DNA from: ANME-2 cluster archaeon
GTDB taxonomy: Archaea > Halobacteriota > Methanosarcinia > Methanosarcinales > Methanocomedenaceae
Direction: 5' to 3'
Assembly: GCA_023544605.1 (NCBI GenBank)
Contig: JAMJFQ010000066.1
Span: forward strand, 1-9,519
Length of the DNA: 9,519 bases
The position numbers and the translations under genes are program-made. The notes beneath the pieces were generated by a model, which saw only the letters and a list, made by a program, of their open reading frames with translations, had not been told where the DNA came from and did no database searches. Of this stretch, positions 6,986 to 9,519 are shown piece by piece (within the stretch, counting starts at the first letter, position 1; every line of letters begins with the position of its first letter).

Positions 6986-7744
6986 ATGGACCATATATTC
7001 AATTTCGGACATTTCATACCTATCTCAACGGTGGACTGGTATGGCAGAAGCACATCAGTAGTGTTCTTCAGGGGCTGCCAGTTCAATTGTCCCTATTGTC
7101 AGAACCATGCCTACCTGGAAGGCAGGGATGACAGGACACTTGAAGATATGCGAACCAGTATAGCCAAAGCACTGCCCTTTATCAGTGCGCTGGTATTCAG
7201 TGGCGGTGAGCCTACAATTCAGTCCAGTGCGTTGATGGAACTTGCACGATATGCAAAGTCCAGATCACTGGATGTGGGTCTTGAGACCAATGGATTCGCT
7301 TTTGATGTAATACGTGAAATGGTGGGAGAAGGTTTACTGGATAAGGTATTCCTTGATATTAAGGCGCCTTTGGATGACCCGGTACTGTATGCAAAGGTGA
7401 CAGGGACAGATGCTAAGACCGGCACCCAAGCTACAATGTGTGCAGCAAGAACACTGGAACTATGCCAGGATAACGATATCGATATTGAGGTAAGGACAAC
7501 GGTATTTAAAGGACTGGTCGGTGCTGAGCAGGTCTTACCAATAATCAGTTACCTGGACGCTAACACTTCAAATGACCTTACCTATGCTATCCAGCAGGGT
7601 ATACCAGAGAATACCCGAGATTTGAAAGATACTGAATCGTTTTGCAGGGATGAGCTGCTGGAGATGGCCCGGGCAGTGGTACCAAAACACTCGATACATA
7701 TCAGGATACGGACAAAAGATACAGGAGATGAGTTGATTCAATGA
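6986..7744 (+). CDS. Radical SAM activating enzyme (NrdG2/COG1180-like)
   Basis: A radical S-adenosylmethionine enzyme of 252 residues. The 4Fe-4S cluster motif CX3CX2C is intact (C31, C35, C38), followed by the SAM-binding GGEP motif (73-76). The N-terminal FGHFIPISTVDW..R..VVFFRGC is characteristic of the archaeal anaerobic ribonucleotide reductase activating protein family (TIGR02495 type), which makes a glycyl radical on a partner. The real target is not shown here; no glycyl-radical enzyme is in the window. Start: ATG at 6986 matches the family N-terminus and the TATA at 6951-6960. ATGs at 6965 and 6971 lie too close to the TATA, and the frame upstream to 6791 only overlaps ycaO antisense. 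No clear Shine-Dalgarno, so translation is probably leaderless. The stop TGA overlaps the next ATG (7741-7744), making it the first gene of a three-gene operon. Another activase specificity is possible. Confidence 0.85.
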   Translation: MDHIFNFGHFIPISTVDWYGRSTSVVFFRGCQFNCPYCQNHAYLEGRDDRTLEDMRTSIAKALPFISALVFSGGEPTIQSSALMELARYAKSRSLDVGLETNGFAFDVIREMVGEGLLDKVFLDIKAPLDDPVLYAKVTGTDAKTGTQATMCAARTLELCQDNDIDIEVRTTVFKGLVGAEQVLPIISYLDANTSNDLTYAIQQGIPENTRDLKDTESFCRDELLEMARAVVPKHSIHIRIRTKDTGDELIQ

Positions 7745-8286
7745 AGATCATTGCCTTTGTGGGCATGCCGGCATCTGGAAAGGGCGAGGCCGCTAAAGTG
7801 GCAAAAGATATGGGTTATCCTGTTGTGAACATGGGTAATGCGATACGGGAAGAAATCGAGCGGCTGGGTCTTGAACCCACGGATGAGAATCTGGGCATGA
7901 CCGGCACAAAGCTGAGGCAGGAGGAAGGGCCATCAGCAATAGCCAGGCGCTGTGTTCCTAAACTCCGTGCAATTAATGTGGATACTGCTGTAGTGGATGG
8001 GGTGAGGAATATCGAAGAGGTTCACCTTTTCAAGGAGGAGTTCGGGGATGACTTTTTGTTAATAAACATCGACTCATCCACACAGAACAGACTTCACAGG
8101 ATCCAGATGCGAGGCAGGTCCGATGACAGGCTAATGAATGAAGAAGCACTCCGCACAAGGGATGAGCGGGAATTAGGATGGGGAATGGCCGAGTCGATCA
8201 AGAGTGCAGATATGACCATTGAAAATAACGGTTCACTTGAGGAATTCAGGGACAAGGTCAGCAAGGTCATTGGGGAGAACAAATGA
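7741..8286 (+). CDS. UPF0200 family P-loop kinase-like protein
   Basis: Archaeal UPF0200 protein of 181 residues, related to nucleotide and dephospho-CoA kinases but of unproven substrate. A Walker A loop GMPASGKG is at residues 8-15 (invariant K14), directly after a first hydrophobic strand. VVDGVRN..EV (84-93) is the Walker B-like region that in adenylate kinase-type folds contacts substrate, and an Arg-rich lid RGRSDDR is at 124-130. A late I/ENNGSLEEF element resembles the C-terminal part of dephospho-CoA/adenylate kinase-like folds. It overlaps the upstream radical SAM gene (ATGA 7741-7744) and the downstream UPF0201 gene (ATGA 8283-8286), so translation of the three is probably coupled. 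Automated labels as dephospho-CoA kinase should be treated as unproven. Cytoplasmic; complete. Confidence 0.9.
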   Translation: MKIIAFVGMPASGKGEAAKVAKDMGYPVVNMGNAIREEIERLGLEPTDENLGMTGTKLRQEEGPSAIARRCVPKLRAINVDTAVVDGVRNIEEVHLFKEEFGDDFLLINIDSSTQNRLHRIQMRGRSDDRLMNEEALRTRDERELGWGMAESIKSADMTIENNGSLEEFRDKVSKVIGENK

Positions 8287-8705
8287 TAGAAGTGGAGGTT
8301 TCAGCGCAGGTACATCCCACAGAGGATGAAAGCCGGGTACATTCAGCCATCGAGAAAATCTTTCCGGGACTTGAATACCAGTCAGAGGAAAGAGACGGGA
8401 TGACCCTGCGGCTGGTGGGCAGGGGAGGTAAGGATCGCCTGGGATCGCTCCATGAACTGCTAAGAAGTCGCAAGATACTCGATGCAGCTCGCACTAATAT
8501 ACATATTGAAGGCAACATTGTGACATTCATACTTAATAAACAAGCGGCAACTGCTGGCATAGTGAGCTTTCCTGCAGATGATGAACCCTTGGGCAGCATA
8601 TGGGTGGAGATAAGAACGAACGATGACGCCGTTGCCCAAAGGATTGTAGACTGGCTGGCTCCGCCTACTGAACACGGACTTCCGTTGTTCGAGATTGAAC
8701 TGTAG
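8283..8705 (+). CDS. UPF0201 family RNA-binding protein (COG1325, DUF54)
   Basis: Small archaeal protein of 140 residues, family UPF0201, predicted to bind RNA and at times labelled exosome-associated; the actual role is not established. The N-terminal strand and PTEDE.RV..AI..IFPG (about 12-29) are the family hallmark, followed by LHELLRSRKILDAAR (about 56-70) and a C-terminal hydrophobic tail PLFEIEL. No cysteine, signal or membrane segment. Start ATG at 8283 overlaps the UPF0200 stop as ATGA. Adjacent UPF0200 and UPF0201 genes recur in archaeal genomes, from memory. It ends the operon, nine bases before the TATA box of the ribosomal protein gene. Confidence 0.88.
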   Translation: MIEVEVSAQVHPTEDESRVHSAIEKIFPGLEYQSEERDGMTLRLVGRGGKDRLGSLHELLRSRKILDAARTNIHIEGNIVTFILNKQAATAGIVSFPADDEPLGSIWVEIRTNDDAVAQRIVDWLAPPTEHGLPLFEIEL

Positions 8706-8713
8706 GCATCACA

Positions 8714-8722
8714 TTTATATAA
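8714..8722 (+). promoter_or_regulatory. TATA box of the eS1 gene
   Basis: TTTATATAA, a textbook archaeal TATA box, lies nine bases after the UPF0201 stop. Start of transcription is expected near 8745, giving a leader of about 85 bases before the TTG at 8831, long for an archaeal gene. The AT-rich stretch at 8796-8806 is a weaker alternative that would place the start inside the Shine-Dalgarno. Confidence 0.6.
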
Positions 8723-8728
8723 TGATAG

Positions 8729-8740
8729 ACCTACTTAGGT
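8729..8740. promoter_or_regulatory. Short perfect dyad between TATA box and predicted start site
   Basis: ACCTACTTAGGT has two 5-base arms (ACCTA/TAGGT) around a CT centre. It lies 6-18 bases downstream of the TATA box, where a bound repressor would block initiation. It could also occur by chance; the function is inference. Confidence 0.3.
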
Positions 8741-8818
8741 ACTCATCACGATATAGAGTATTTCATCTAAATTCAGTGAAAATCACTTAATACGTAAAAT
8801 TTAATTAATGTTATAACC

Positions 8819-8823
8819 GGAGG
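8819..8823 (+). promoter_or_regulatory. Shine-Dalgarno GGAGG fixing the TTG start of eS1
   Basis: GGAGG ends seven bases before TTG at 8831. No ATG lies at a proper distance, so this site decides the start codon. Confidence 0.85.
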
Positions 8824-8830
8824 AACAAGT

Positions 8831-9519
8831 TTGGCAAAGAGAAGTCCAAGAAAGGTAGACGGCTGGAAATCCAAGCAGTGGTTCAATGTGGTCACGCCAG
8901 AGATAATGGGACAGCAGGAAATAGGAGAAACACCTGCAAGCAACCCGGAACTGTTGATGGGTCGGATTATTGAGATTACCCTTGGAGATGTCACAAATGA
9001 TATGTCCAAGCAGAATGTGAAAATGTCTTTGATGATAGATCAGGTAGGTGGGGATTCTGCCTACACCAAGTTGATAGGCCATGAACTTACCAGGGATTAT
9101 ATACGATCACTGGTGAAACGCCAAACATCAATGATAACGTCTTACATGGATGTAATGACAAAGGACGGTTACAAGGTCAGGTTGAAACCCACATGTTTCA
9201 CTATCAAAAGAGCAAAGACCAGCCAGATAAAGGCTATTCGCCAATTGATGACCACAATAGTCAGGAGAAAGGCACAGCAGTCAGATTTCAATACTTTTAT
9301 CCAGGATGCTGTAATGGGCAAACTTTCTGCACAGATCTACAGGGATGTAAAAGGTATCTATCCTCTTAGGCGGGTAGAGGTACTGAAGACCCAGGTGCTG
9401 ACCGAACCTGAAGGGGCTGTAAAGCCTGCAGTTCATACCGAACCTGACGTGGATATTGAAGCTGAAGTTCATGCCGAACCTGACATGGATGTTGAAGCTG
9501 AAGTTCATGCCGAACCTGA
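8831..9519 (+). CDS. rps3ae: Ribosomal protein eS1 (S3Ae), 3'-truncated, with acidic repeat tail
   Basis: Component of the archaeal 30S subunit, near the mRNA exit of the platform. It starts at TTG, seven bases after GGAGG, giving M-AKRSPRKVDGWKSKQWF, the standard lysine-rich N-terminus. The family core runs to about residue 190, with MGRIIEITLGD, KVRLKP and YPLRRVEVLK visible. After that the protein becomes acidic and repetitive (about residues 190-229), with a 12-residue unit VH(A/T)EPD(V/M)D(I/V)EAE. The frame is still open at 9519: the last three bases spell TGA only in another frame, while this frame ends GAA-CCT-GA. The total tail length is therefore unknown. It has its own TATA box and a long leader, so it is transcribed apart from the UPF0201 operon. 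Identification is strong; the tail is unusual. Confidence 0.93.
   Translation, partial: MAKRSPRKVDGWKSKQWFNVVTPEIMGQQEIGETPASNPELLMGRIIEITLGDVTNDMSKQNVKMSLMIDQVGGDSAYTKLIGHELTRDYIRSLVKRQTSMITSYMDVMTKDGYKVRLKPTCFTIKRAKTSQIKAIRQLMTTIVRRKAQQSDFNTFIQDAVMGKLSAQIYRDVKGIYPLRRVEVLKTQVLTEPEGAVKPAVHTEPDVDIEAEVHAEPDMDVEAEVHAEP
9431..9519 (+). repeat. 36-bp in-frame tandem repeat in the eS1 tail
   Basis: Unit 1 is 9431-9466, unit 2 is 9467-9502, and a third copy starts at 9503 and runs off the window. Each begins GTTCAT and ends GCTGAA; units differ at a few bases. A degenerate 33-base version (T-EPEGAVKPA) precedes at 9398-9430. Each unit encodes 12 acidic residues. Confidence 0.9.

Noticed and set aside
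9281..9508. Minus-strand reading frame with repeated MNFSFNIHVRFG units
   Set aside because: It is the antisense shadow of the eS1 gene and its 36-bp tail repeat; no promoter or Shine-Dalgarno seen.
9517..9519. TGA at the window end as the stop of eS1
   Set aside because: It is out of frame; counting from the TTG at 8831 the last codons are GAA, CCT and an incomplete GA.
9431..9519. CRISPR-like repeat
   Set aside because: Units are directly adjacent without spacers and stay in the eS1 reading frame.

Overview
The window looks like a piece of a genome from a methane-metabolising archaeon, most likely an anaerobic methanotroph (ANME-2 type or a close relative in the Methanosarcinales/Methanomicrobia). 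Three signals point that way. There is a giant multiheme cytochrome c that carries a pair of Methanosarcina-type S-layer domains. There is a ycaO-tfuA pair, the genes known from methanogens for installing thioglycine in methyl-coenzyme M reductase. There are archaeal housekeeping genes (UPF0200, UPF0201, ribosomal protein eS1/S3Ae) with archaeal TATA boxes. The lineage assignment is inference from gene content only.

Layout. Bases 1-4946 (+) are the 3' part of one cytochrome gene that enters from outside the window. At least 1647 codons are visible, with 33 heme-attachment motifs (32 CxxCH and one CX4CH), about 75 N-glycosylation sequons, two S-layer domains with a single heme between them, and a C-terminal Ig-like/transmembrane/Ig-like arrangement. 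It converges on a minus-strand operon: ycaO (6921-5656) then tfuA (5659-5000), joined by an ATGA overlap. A 64-bp divergent intergenic region with one near-palindromic TATA element separates ycaO from a plus-strand operon: radical SAM activating enzyme (6986-7744), UPF0200 P-loop kinase-like protein (7741-8286) and UPF0201 RNA-binding protein (8283-8705), each junction an ATGA overlap. After 125 bp with its own TATA box and a strong Shine-Dalgarno, the eS1/S3Ae gene starts at a TTG codon (8831) and runs out of the window. Its C-terminal tail contains a 36-bp tandem repeat.

How they fit together. The cytochrome is the type of protein proposed to carry electrons from the archaeal membrane through the S-layer to an outside acceptor or partner. 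YcaO/TfuA modify the enzyme that starts methane oxidation (or ends methanogenesis). The remaining genes are general archaeal functions; the radical SAM-kinase-RNA-binding trio is tightly coupled but has no established common role. No gene-free stretch exceeds 125 bp. I see no tRNA, rRNA, CRISPR array or insertion sequence. The most unusual content is in the cytochrome architecture (duplicated heme modules, an expanded CX4CH site homologous to CxxCH sites, sequons fused to heme motifs, homologous domains on both sides of the membrane helix) and in the repeat-bearing acidic tail of the ribosomal protein.
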